Of a stretch of DNA of 64,000 nt, positions 36,427 through 43,355 are shown one piece after another (the stretch's first letter is position 1; each line of letters begins with the position of its first letter). Position numbers and translations under genes: made by a program. Source of the DNA: Microcosmobacter sp040493455 (lineage in GTDB: Bacteria; Bacteroidota; Bacteroidia; Flavobacteriales; Flavobacteriaceae). The DNA lies in contig NZ_JANFDA010000002.1 in NCBI RefSeq assembly GCF_040493455.1, forward strand, positions 186,001 through 250,000. The letters run 5' to 3'. Under the pieces are notes generated by a model. The model made no database searches and was not told the DNA's origin. It worked only from the letters and a program-made list of their open reading frames with translations.

Positions 36427-37146
36427 ATGGGAAGAGCTTTTGAATTCCGTAAAGCACGAAAAATGAAGCGTTGGGCTGCAATGAGTAAAGCCTTTACACG
36501 CATTGGAAAAGATATTGTTATCGCTGTAAAAGAAGGCGGTCCAGACCCAGATAGTAATGCACGACTAAGAGCTGTTATACAAAACGCCAAGGCTGTAAAC
36601 ATGCCAAAGGACAACATCGAGCGTGCTATAAAGCGCGCTAGCGATAAAAACCAAGGCGATTTTAAAGAAGTTCTTTTTGAAGGTTATGCACCACATGGCA
36701 TTGCAATCTTAGTAGAAACTGCTACAGATAACAATACCAGAACCGTTGCCAACATACGCTCTTACTTCAATAAATGCGATGGTAGCCTAGGAACACAAGG
36801 TTCTGTATCTTTTATGTTTGACCATACTTGTAATTTTAGAATTAATCCTGAAGGGCAAGATGCTGAAGAATTAGAACTAGAATTCATTGACTTTGGTGTT
36901 GAAGAAGTCTTTGTTGATGACGATGGCATACTACTTTACGGTCCTTTTGAAAGCTTTGGCGATATCCAAGCTGAGCTTGAAAAACGTGAGATAGAAATCC
37001 TTAGCTCAGGTTTTGAGCGTATCCCTCAAGTTACTAAGGCTCTTGGCGCAGAGCAAATGGCTGACGTTGAAAAGCTTCTTGAAAAAATCGAGGAAGACGA
37101 CGACGTACAGAACGTCTACCATACCATGGAAGAAGTTACGGAGTAG
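36427..37146 (+). CDS. yebC: YebC/PmpR (TACO1) family protein
   Basis: The 239-residue protein has standard family length and starts GRAFEFRKARKMKRWAAMSKAFTRIGKDI. The VNMPKDNIERAIKRASD and YAPHGIAILVETATDNNTRTVANIRSYFNKCDGSLGTQGSVSFMF segments are diagnostic. YebC proteins help ribosomes through difficult (polyproline) stretches and were earlier described as transcription regulators. It is followed by a terminator and then by the cassette-like array. Confidence 0.95.
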   Translation: MGRAFEFRKARKMKRWAAMSKAFTRIGKDIVIAVKEGGPDPDSNARLRAVIQNAKAVNMPKDNIERAIKRASDKNQGDFKEVLFEGYAPHGIAILVETATDNNTRTVANIRSYFNKCDGSLGTQGSVSFMFDHTCNFRINPEGQDAEELELEFIDFGVEEVFVDDDGILLYGPFESFGDIQAELEKREIEILSSGFERIPQVTKALGAEQMADVEKLLEKIEEDDDVQNVYHTMEEVTE

Positions 37147-37212
37147 TTTAAAACACTTATATCTTAACTCCAAGGGCTTTCCATATTTTGTAATGTTTCT
37201 TTTAAAATCAGA

Positions 37213-37235
37213 AAGGTTAAATCTAACCTTCTTTT
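37213..37235 (+). terminator. Probable terminator after yebC
   Basis: The stem AAGGTTA (37213-37219) / TAACCTT (37224-37230), loop AATC, then CTTTT. It isolates yebC from the genes beyond. Confidence 0.55.
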
Positions 37236-37302
37236 GTTAATAGATTATTGGTACAAAATTGTTAATATTGGGTATATATTTACGTTACCACCAATTTGTA
37301 CG

Positions 37303-37992
37303 ATGAAACTCACGACAATAATAATTACTACATTTTTGATATTAAGTTGTAACACAAAAACGAATAACCAAATGGGAATATTTGACAAACTTTTTGGAAA
37401 AAAAGAACAAGCCAAAAATGAAACATCAAAAACATACAATCAAGAAATTGAAAAAACTAGTGAAATGCTAGATGAAACAATATTTTGGAATATAGTTAAC
37501 TCTTCAGTAAAGAACACTAAAAATCAGGATGCACAAGAAAGGTTTTTAGTGAAAGAAATTGAAAAATTGACACCAAAACAAATGATTGGATTTCGATTGA
37601 GAACTGACAAACTACTTTACGACACTTATAATTCTGAAATGTGGTGTGCAGGATATATAATGAATGGAGGTTGTTCTGATGATGGATTTGAATATTTTAG
37701 GAATTGGATAATATCGAGAGGAAAAGACACTTATTACAATGCTAAAAAAAACCCCGACACATTGATTTCGGAATTTATAGAAGGCGAAGAATTTTATGAC
37801 TTCGAAGGTTTTTGGTATGTTGCGCTAACAGCATTTGAGAATAAAACAGGAAAAGAGTTATACGACTATATTGCTGACGATTTCAAAACTAGTGAAGGAA
37901 ATTACCCGAATTTTGAGTTCACTTGGAAAGAAGAAGAGCCTGAAACTATGAAAGCGATTTGTCCGAAGTTATTTGAAAAAATGTGGAATTAA
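37303..37992 (+). CDS. DUF4240 lipoprotein (cassette gene 1)
   Basis: The 229-residue protein starts at ATG 37303, which gives a lipoprotein signal peptide MKLTTIIITTFLILSCNTK (Cys17); an upstream in-frame start at 37234 would ruin it. After a charged linker (residues ~25-60) comes a DUF4240 domain: MLDETIFWNIVNSS, then EIEKLTPKQMIGFRLRTDKLLYDTYN, CSDDGFEYFRNWIISRGKDTYYNAKKNP and YDFEGFWYVALTAFENKTG. The family is widespread and its function unknown. The gene starts 19 bases after the GTT at 37284. Confidence 0.75.
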   Translation: MKLTTIIITTFLILSCNTKTNNQMGIFDKLFGKKEQAKNETSKTYNQEIEKTSEMLDETIFWNIVNSSVKNTKNQDAQERFLVKEIEKLTPKQMIGFRLRTDKLLYDTYNSEMWCAGYIMNGGCSDDGFEYFRNWIISRGKDTYYNAKKNPDTLISEFIEGEEFYDFEGFWYVALTAFENKTGKELYDYIADDFKTSEGNYPNFEFTWKEEEPETMKAICPKLFEKMWN

Positions 37993-37998
37993 AACTGG

Positions 37999-38127
37999 AG
38001 GTAACAATGTGTATAATTCATTGCTAGTTAAAGCATACATACGAAAGTCCTTGCGGACTTTCTGTCTGTGATTTATTTGCTATTAGTGCTTAAACACGCA
38101 ACGAAATCATACACTAATCCGTTTTGT
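37999..38127 (+). repeat. attC-like site 1
   Basis: AAC at 38003-38005; left arm GTGTATAATTCATTGC (38009-38024) pairs with GCAACGAAATCATACAC (38098-38114), with one extra base; CCGTT ends at 38123. The centre contains a perfect hairpin: GAAAGTCC (38043-38050), TTGC, GGACTTTC (38055-38062). The layout equals R''-L''-variable loop-L'-R' of integron attC sites. Confidence 0.6.
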
Positions 38128-38146
38128 GTAAATTGAACAACTTACG

Positions 38147-38776
38147 ATGAAAGTAATTTACCTCATATTCATTTCTCTATTTATTTTTTCTTGCAATAAA
38201 CAGGAACGGTTTTATAGAATAGATAAGTCGATTGAAAATGATTTGAAGATTAATAAAGAGGCAGACAAAATGAGCAAATTTGGAACTGGAAATTTATCGT
38301 ATTTTATTTTTTCCAATAGTAAAATGGAGAAAATGACAGATGAAAATAAACCATCTGACTTTGATTTTAAAAAAATGATTGACACTACAAATACCCTACT
38401 TCCCAATGTTTGTCACTGTCAATTCAAAAATGATACAATAAAAGTTACTGGTGGGATATTTTATGGTGGTGGAATTGGATATCAAATAAAAATGACCAAA
38501 AATGAATTTGACGGACAAATTATTATTGCATCTGACTCGAAAACTCATAAGAAAAACAATGATGGGGAATTTATTAAAGAGCTCTATCTTTCTAGTAAGA
38601 GTCAAGATATTCGATTTTACAATGACCCTGAATTCAAACTTGGCTCTTTCTTAAAAGGAAAAATAATTTTGACCTCAGAAGAGTATTTTACTAAAACATC
38701 CAATGGATTAGAAAAAGACCAAACAATTATGAAAATACTCTTTGAATGTGAGCTTTCTGAATATGAAGGATTTTAA
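38147..38776 (+). CDS. Lipoprotein of unknown function (cassette gene 2)
   Basis: The 209-residue protein has a lipoprotein signal peptide (MKVIYLIFISLFIFSCNKQ, Cys16) and a beta-rich remainder. No family is recognised. The only notable segments are a Cys-rich VCHCQFKNDTIKVTGGIFYGGG and a C-terminal KILFECELSEYEGF. It begins 26 bases after the GTT of site 1 and has no promoter of its own that I can see. Confidence 0.65.
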   Translation: MKVIYLIFISLFIFSCNKQERFYRIDKSIENDLKINKEADKMSKFGTGNLSYFIFSNSKMEKMTDENKPSDFDFKKMIDTTNTLLPNVCHCQFKNDTIKVTGGIFYGGGIGYQIKMTKNEFDGQIIIASDSKTHKKNNDGEFIKELYLSSKSQDIRFYNDPEFKLGSFLKGKIILTSEEYFTKTSNGLEKDQTIMKILFECELSEYEGF

Positions 38777-38785
38777 AAATCTGCA

Positions 38786-38918
38786 CATAACAATGGCTAT
38801 AAGTAATTGCTTGAGTCTGGTATGTGCCAATTGGAATATTCTCCGAATACTCCTCACGCTATGACTTTTTGCTATCTTTAGTTCTTTAAGCAACTACTCA
38901 TAGCCGAAACCGTTGGTA
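38786..38918 (+). repeat. attC-like site 2
   Basis: AAC at 38789-38791; left arm GGCTATAAGTAATTGC (38795-38810) pairs with GCAACTACTCATAGCC (38890-38905): 14 of 16 exact, two G-T pairs. GAAACC then GTT at 38912-38914. The loop (38811-38889) is unrelated to the loops of sites 3 and 5. Confidence 0.6.
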
Positions 38919-38941
38919 GTAATTTGAAAATAAAATATGTA

Positions 38942-39310
38942 ATGAAAAAAATACTTAGCCTAATTATTTTGAGCACATTAATTTCATGTAAAAGTGAAAA
39001 AAAAGAAAGTTCTAAGGAAATTAAATCGTGGGTTTACATTGAAATGGGGTCAGAAGAAGATTCAAATAACGATGCTGTTTATGGAGAAATTTCTCAAGAA
39101 CACTTAAATTTTTTAAAAGACAATACAAAGTCTGATAAACTAATCATGATTTCTAACGCTAGATTTATAGATGCAAAAGATAGTATTGTAAAAGATGTTG
39201 CATCAGGCACAAATGAAAAAGGAACGCTCTTTTACAAAATTAAAACTATTAATTATATTGAACTTTTGAAAGAAGACCCTATAAATACTAAGGTTGATTT
39301 AATAGAATAA
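38942..39310 (+). CDS. Small lipoprotein of unknown function (cassette gene 3)
   Basis: The 122-residue protein starts at ATG 38942, placing a lipoprotein signal MKKILSLIILSTLISCKSE (Cys16) at the N-terminus; a TTG at 38924 is a poorer start. The mature part is charged, with FLKDNTKSDKLIMISNARFIDAKDS and KGTLFYKIKTINYIELL. No family is recognised. It begins 30 bases after the GTT of site 2. Confidence 0.6.
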   Translation: MKKILSLIILSTLISCKSEKKESSKEIKSWVYIEMGSEEDSNNDAVYGEISQEHLNFLKDNTKSDKLIMISNARFIDAKDSIVKDVASGTNEKGTLFYKIKTINYIELLKEDPINTKVDLIE

Positions 39311-39317
39311 AACGACT

Positions 39318-39470
39318 GCCAACAATTGCTATAAGTAATTGCTAGAACTCGCCTAGCCTTCGACAAGCTCAGGCCATCACTTCTAAAACCCTCACAGATT
39401 TTCTATTCAGTTTGTATTTGCTAATTTAGTTTCAGAAACGCGCAACTAATCATAGCCAAAACCGTTACTA
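39318..39470 (+). repeat. attC-like site 3 (near-identical loop to site 5)
   Basis: AAC at 39321-39323; left arm GCTATAAGTAATTGC (39328-39342) pairs with GCAACTAATCATAGCC (39442-39457); GTT at 39464-39466. The 114 bases 39342-39455 match 40957-41071 of site 5 with only about ten differences and one indel. Confidence 0.65.
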
Positions 39471-39479
39471 AACATACGA

Positions 39480-40214
39480 ATGAACATCTTCGGATTTAAG
39501 AAAAAACAGGAATATTCAGCAAAGGAAATACTAAAGCAACTTGATAAATGTGCTGAAGATTTTACCTTTCCGATGTTGGACAATGGCTTCGTTTATCCGA
39601 TTCACTCAAAGATGAGTGCTTACCGAGATGAAAAACGATGGGCATTAATAATAGAAGTAATCGGATTTAATTATCGTGGTGGAGGACACGATGGAATTTC
39701 CAATTGTCTGCACATTTTTGGTAACTGCATAGACACAAAGCCTGGAACTGACAACGCAAACTTTTTATACATAACGGATAATAGTACTGACAACTCGACT
39801 TTTGACGAAGAATATTTGGAAAGTCTAAATCCACAGGCGAAAACTATGCTTTTGCGCGGAAAAGAATTGAGTATTAATCACAATAGAGAATTTTATCTGA
39901 ATAAAGGAATTGAACTCGAAGAGGAAGACAAAATTTTCGTTTGGGAATTTATGAGAGGTTTGGAGCCTGAATATAACAATGAATTAGAGGCGACTGAAAA
40001 GGAAATAAGGGGACGAATTCCATCTGATTTACCAAAAATTATGGAACTGACTGAATGGTATCATCCAGATTGTGCTGATTCGGAACTTCCGAGTAAAAAT
40101 GAAACTTTTAAACAAATAGCCAAAGTATTGGAAACTGGAAAAACTGAATTTTACGAACCAACTAATAAACCTAATAACCATTGGAAAAACTGGCCAGATG
40201 GCGGAACATTATAA
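39480..40214 (+). CDS. Cytosolic protein of unknown function (cassette gene 4)
   Basis: The 244-residue protein has no signal peptide or membrane helix. It is acidic, with distinct conserved-looking blocks: YSAKEILKQLDKCAEDFTFPMLDNG, DEKRWALIIEVIGFNYRGGGHDGISNC, MRGLEPEYNNELEATEKEIRGRIP, TEWYHPDCADSELPSKNETF, and the C-terminal NNHWKNWPDGGTL. It looks like a family of small proteins often found in bacterial accessory regions, but I cannot name it. Starts 16 bases after GTT. Confidence 0.65.
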   Translation: MNIFGFKKKQEYSAKEILKQLDKCAEDFTFPMLDNGFVYPIHSKMSAYRDEKRWALIIEVIGFNYRGGGHDGISNCLHIFGNCIDTKPGTDNANFLYITDNSTDNSTFDEEYLESLNPQAKTMLLRGKELSINHNREFYLNKGIELEEEDKIFVWEFMRGLEPEYNNELEATEKEIRGRIPSDLPKIMELTEWYHPDCADSELPSKNETFKQIAKVLETGKTEFYEPTNKPNNHWKNWPDGGTL

Positions 40215-40226
40215 AAAAGTACGTTT

Positions 40227-40295
40227 GGTAACAAAGTATAACCGCAACTTGCGGTTATATGAGATCATTGGGCATAATAATTATAACTGAATCTT
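40227..40295 (+). repeat. Degenerate attC-like site 4 with perfect hairpin
   Basis: GGTAAC (40227-40232) is complementary to the start of cassette 4 (13 of 15 bases), which marks the cassette end. Inside is the palindrome ATAACCGCAA-C-TTGCGGTTAT (40238-40258). The second half lacks the usual GCAAC...CATAG arm and a clear CCGTT, so this site is shorter and probably decayed or of another type. Confidence 0.4.
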
Positions 40296-40928
40296 GTGAA
40301 ATTTTTAACTTCCTTATTTAATAAGCAACCTACTGCAGAAGATGTAAAAGTTTTGGTTGACAATTTTCTCAAAATTGATAAAAGGGAATTGTACAAATAC
40401 CAAGATGATATTAAGCAGCTGATACGGACAATTTCTAAGGTATTGCAGACGGTTAAAAAACAAGCCAATGGCTATCCAAATAATTCTATCAACGCCAAGG
40501 TTTGGATGGATGGATTTGGACTTATTGAAAATACTAAATCCCTCTACGAATATTTTAGAACAACTGCGATGGATTCTGAAACAGAACGTTTTGCGGATTT
40601 ATGGGCAGAAAGTACCTTAAGTGTATGTTCTCACTATCATCATATGGTAGGTCCTTCAATGATTGCCGCTGCAGAAATGAAAGAAAAATCTGGTGATACT
40701 CGAACTGCACTGGTTTACTACAATGCTGTTATCAAAGATTTTCAGAGTTTTACAGAATTTAACTTTGATGAGAAACCACCAAATAATGATGAAATAGCAG
40801 CCCTAAAATCCTTGAATATTGCATTAAAAAATTGCCTGAAATTAAATAATAATGAGAATTTAGAACATCTAGATCTTCTTACTAAAACCCATGGAATTTT
40901 AGAGAAATTTTCAAAAGCTAATAATTAA
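40296..40928 (+). CDS. Cytosolic helical protein of unknown function (cassette gene 5)
   Basis: The 210-residue protein starts with GTG at 40296. It is mainly helical, with no signal peptide. Blocks include LVDNFLKIDKRELYKYQDDIKQLIRTISK, KVWMDGFGLIENTKSLYEYF and a repeat-like ERFADLWAESTLSVCSHYHHMVGPSMIAAAEMKEKSGD followed by TALVYYNAVIKDFQ, resembling TPR-type helices. No family name can be given. It lies between sites 4 and 5. Confidence 0.6.
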   Translation: MKFLTSLFNKQPTAEDVKVLVDNFLKIDKRELYKYQDDIKQLIRTISKVLQTVKKQANGYPNNSINAKVWMDGFGLIENTKSLYEYFRTTAMDSETERFADLWAESTLSVCSHYHHMVGPSMIAAAEMKEKSGDTRTALVYYNAVIKDFQSFTEFNFDEKPPNNDEIAALKSLNIALKNCLKLNNNENLEHLDLLTKTHGILEKFSKANN

Positions 40929-40935
40929 ACTGCAA

Positions 40936-41088
40936 AACAACGTGTATAATTCATTACTAGAACTCGCCTAGCCTTCGACAGGCTCAGGTCATCGCTTCTG
41001 AAAATCCTCGCGGATTTTCTATTCAGTTTGTATTTGCTAATTTAGTTTCAGAAACGCGCAACTAATCATAGTCGAGACCGTTGTGTAC
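40936..41088 (+). repeat. attC-like site 5
   Basis: AAC at 40939-40941; left arm GTGTATAATTCATTAC (40942-40957) pairs with GCAACTAATCATAGTC (41058-41073); GTT at 41080-41082. A perfect central hairpin, GAAAATCC (41000-41007), TCGC, GGATTTTC (41012-41019), occupies the same place as the hairpin of site 1. Confidence 0.65.
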
Positions 41089-41099
41089 AATATATAGAA

Positions 41100-41432
41100 A
41101 TGTCAATACCAAAAAAAGGAACACGGAAAATATCGGTTAATGAATTGAAATTTAGATGGCTGATTCGAAAAAAGGCTACCTATACTCAATCTGTTTATGG
41201 AATTGGAAAATTACACGTTGCTGTTGAATTGGAAGAAAATCCAAAAACAAGTTTACTTATCCATACAGACCGAAACCATCCTAATGATATAGAAACTGAA
41301 ATAGTAAACCCAATAAAACCTTCTGATATTTCGAATTGGATTAAACAAGCTTTAGAATTAGGATGGAATCCTTCTAAATTTGGGAGCCCGTTTCGGACAA
41401 AAATTGTAGAGAATAAAGTAGAATTGGAGTAA
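41100..41432 (+). CDS. Small protein of unknown function (cassette gene 6)
   Basis: The 110-residue soluble, basic protein starts 20 bases after the GTT of site 5. Blocks: GTRKISVNELKFRWLIRKK, GKLHVAVELEENPKTSLLIHTDRNHP, and the C-terminal PIKPSDISNWIKQALELGWNPSKFGSPF. The last is reminiscent of short stand-alone proteins in Bacteroidota accessory regions. No function is known to me. Confidence 0.65.
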   Translation: MSIPKKGTRKISVNELKFRWLIRKKATYTQSVYGIGKLHVAVELEENPKTSLLIHTDRNHPNDIETEIVNPIKPSDISNWIKQALELGWNPSKFGSPFRTKIVENKVELE

Positions 41433-41440
41433 AAATCACT

Positions 41441-41575
41441 GTACTCAATAATGGCTATAATTCATATTTAGTACCGAATATTACACAGAAACTACCACTT
41501 ATTACTCCGTCCTTTCTTTTTTATAGAACCTGTATTTACTTTGTAGGTACAAATCATAGTTGAGTCCGTTAAATT
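41441..41575 (+). repeat. attC-like site 6 (last, diverged)
   Basis: CAAT (41446-41449) replaces AAC; left arm GGCTATAATTCAT (41453-41465) pairs with the segment ending CATAGTT at 41561 with several G-T pairs; GTT at 41568-41570 followed by AAAT (fits GTTRRRY). The bases before CAAT are still complementary to the start of cassette 6 (GTTGTGTAC against the complement ATTGAGTAC). Confidence 0.5.
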
Positions 41576-41654
41576 GAATTCAGCGTTTAGCGGAACGTAG
41601 CATGCCATTTTAAGAATACACTACAGTTGGACTAAATCTCCCAAATCACTGAAT

Positions 41655-42431
41655 ATGATAAATGAAGAATCATTGAGCGAAAATCTGAAATCAGATATTA
41701 AATGTCTGAACTGTGAAAGTGAGGTAAGTGGGAAGTATTGCTCCAACTGTGGTCAACAATCTGATGTCACCAGATACTCCTTAAGATATATAGTCAAGCA
41801 TGATATTTCACATGGGATATTCCACATCAACCATGGTTTACCCTATACACTTAAAGAACTTTCAAGAAGACCCGGACACGCCATTGCAGAGTTCTTAGAA
41901 GGACAGAGAAAGAAACACTTTCATTTTTTTACGTTTATCATTATTGCTGTTTTAACCAACAAAGTAATAGGGATTTTAGGATCTTTTAATTATGATGACT
42001 TTAACTCAATCTACAACAACGATACCGTAGCGAAGGTTGATGTTTTCATTAAAGAAAATACCAAAATTATCACCCTTGGAGTCATTCCCTTACAGGCTGC
42101 AGTTAGCTTCTTAATCTTTAGAAAAAGTAAGTTAAACTATAGCGAACACCTTATCATATCCAGCTATATAGCTGGAGCGTTGTTATTCATCGACCTACTA
42201 TATCCTCTAGGGTTTTTGGTTATACATTCGAAAGCCGAAACAGGACTGTTAACGATTGTGGTAGAAGTTTTAAAAATTGCGTATTCAATCTGGGTATTCA
42301 ATCAGTTTTTTTCAAAAATGGGCACTTACTCAAAAGGTTCAACATTGGTTCGTAGTATACTTAGCACGTTGTTGATTCTATTTTTGACCTACACTATATT
42401 TTTACTTATAGTAAATTCGAGTTATATGTAA
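41655..42431 (+). CDS. DUF3667 zinc-ribbon membrane protein
   Basis: The 258-residue protein has a zinc ribbon, CLNCESEVSGKYCSNCGQ (two CxxC, ~18-35). The DUF3667 core follows (LRYIVKHDISHGIFHINHGLPYTLKELSRRPGHAIAEFLEGQRKKHFHFFTFIII) with four to five C-terminal hydrophobic segments. Function unknown. It lies after the last attC-like site; its 3' flank has no sequence complementary to GTTAAATTG, so it is probably ordinary chromosomal DNA rather than a seventh cassette. It is shorter than the paralogue at 12961-14031. Confidence 0.85.
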   Translation: MINEESLSENLKSDIKCLNCESEVSGKYCSNCGQQSDVTRYSLRYIVKHDISHGIFHINHGLPYTLKELSRRPGHAIAEFLEGQRKKHFHFFTFIIIAVLTNKVIGILGSFNYDDFNSIYNNDTVAKVDVFIKENTKIITLGVIPLQAAVSFLIFRKSKLNYSEHLIISSYIAGALLFIDLLYPLGFLVIHSKAETGLLTIVVEVLKIAYSIWVFNQFFSKMGTYSKGSTLVRSILSTLLILFLTYTIFLLIVNSSYM

Positions 42432-42600
42432 CCAAGTATAATTATGAAATACAAGGGTTGAAGACCCAAATACAATTACGGAAATAAAAGAAGTAATTTG
42501 CCAATTGTTCTTATCTTTACCTTTTATTATCCCCTTTATTATTTATCTAGAAATAAAAGCACGTAGATAACACTACGGCTTTAAACGTATATACTTTACT

Positions 42601-43335
42601 ATGATACGACGATGTTTTATTTATACCATGATACTTATGACAGGACTATTGCAAACAGGTTGCTCAGAAGATGCTTCACTAACCTTACAAATACCTGAAG
42701 ACGGATTTGAAGTCGTACAGCATATTCCCGCAGATGCAGAAGGAAGAGATCAAAATACACTGTACTTAAGCCCTAGAAGCATAAAGCCAAAAGAATTTAA
42801 TACTCCCGAACTTAATACGCTTATAGATAGTATGTATGCAGTAATGATCAGAAAAGCTGGCGTTGGGATTGCAGCAAATCAACTAGGGAAACGATTGCAA
42901 ATATTTATGATTGAAGCTAAGGTAGATAATCCAAGGTACCAAGTATTAGGCCCCGTTGAAAAGCAGGTTTTTATCAATCCAATAATCACAAAAGTGTCCA
43001 AGGCTCGCAAAAACTTTTGGCATGGATGCCTCAGTGCTCACGGCGAAAAAAGAGGAAATGTAGCAAGTTTCGAATGGATAGAATATGAGTGTCAAAATCA
43101 AAAAGGTGAAATTCAGCGTGGCAAGTTAGATGGATTTGCCGCGGTAATATTTCAGCACGAATACAGGCATTTGATGAAAGGAACCTATTTAGACCGTGCT
43201 AATCATTTTTTACCCAAGGAGGAACTGGACAAAAAACTCGATACAGGAGAACTCCCTTTTTTCGAATCGGCAACTGATACACTACCTTTGCTTATTGAAG
43301 GTTATAAACTCGGAATCTCTTTAGAAGATTATTGA
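42601..43335 (+). CDS. Peptide deformylase-like lipoprotein
   Basis: The 244-residue protein carries the three peptide deformylase motifs: GVGIAANQLG (~88), HGCLS (141-145, where typical enzymes have EGCLS) and HEYRH (186-190), giving the Cys/His/His metal site and the catalytic Glu187. Unlike cytosolic Def it begins with a lipoprotein signal peptide, MIRRCFIYTMILMTGLLQTGC, so it should be exported and lipid-anchored, where formyl-Met removal from nascent chains is impossible. It may act on another formylated or small peptide substrate. ATG 42601 fits this signal. Confidence 0.75.
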   Translation: MIRRCFIYTMILMTGLLQTGCSEDASLTLQIPEDGFEVVQHIPADAEGRDQNTLYLSPRSIKPKEFNTPELNTLIDSMYAVMIRKAGVGIAANQLGKRLQIFMIEAKVDNPRYQVLGPVEKQVFINPIITKVSKARKNFWHGCLSAHGEKRGNVASFEWIEYECQNQKGEIQRGKLDGFAAVIFQHEYRHLMKGTYLDRANHFLPKEELDKKLDTGELPFFESATDTLPLLIEGYKLGISLEDY

Positions 43336-43355
43336 ACCAATAAAACTAAGTATAG

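Larger units (their letters stand above)
37284..41570 (+). mobile_element. Integron-like gene cassette array without visible integrase (CALIN-like)
   Basis: Six unrelated small genes on one strand are each followed 11-16 bases after the stop by AAC. For five of them a clear GTT lies 16-30 bases before the start; the left edge of the fifth gene (40296-40928) is unclear. Elements of ~130-150 bases with imperfect inverted arms lie between genes. For each cassette with a clear left edge, the bases following its 5' GTT are complementary to the bases preceding the AAC at its own 3' end. Examples are GTTACCACC (37284) with GGAGGTAAC (37997-38005), and GTTACTAAACATACG (39464) with the run ending GGTAAC at 40232 (13 of 15). 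Integron recombination at G^TT within attC produces exactly this. No IntI or other tyrosine recombinase is in the window. Confidence 0.65.

Noticed and set aside
37284..41570. Attempt to explain the repeated elements simply as MITEs or REP-type repeats
   Set aside because: Each element sits at a fixed distance (11-16 bases) behind a stop codon, and the complementarity runs across a gene between two different elements, which a simple inserted repeat would not produce. It remains the main alternative and is listed as a refuting result.
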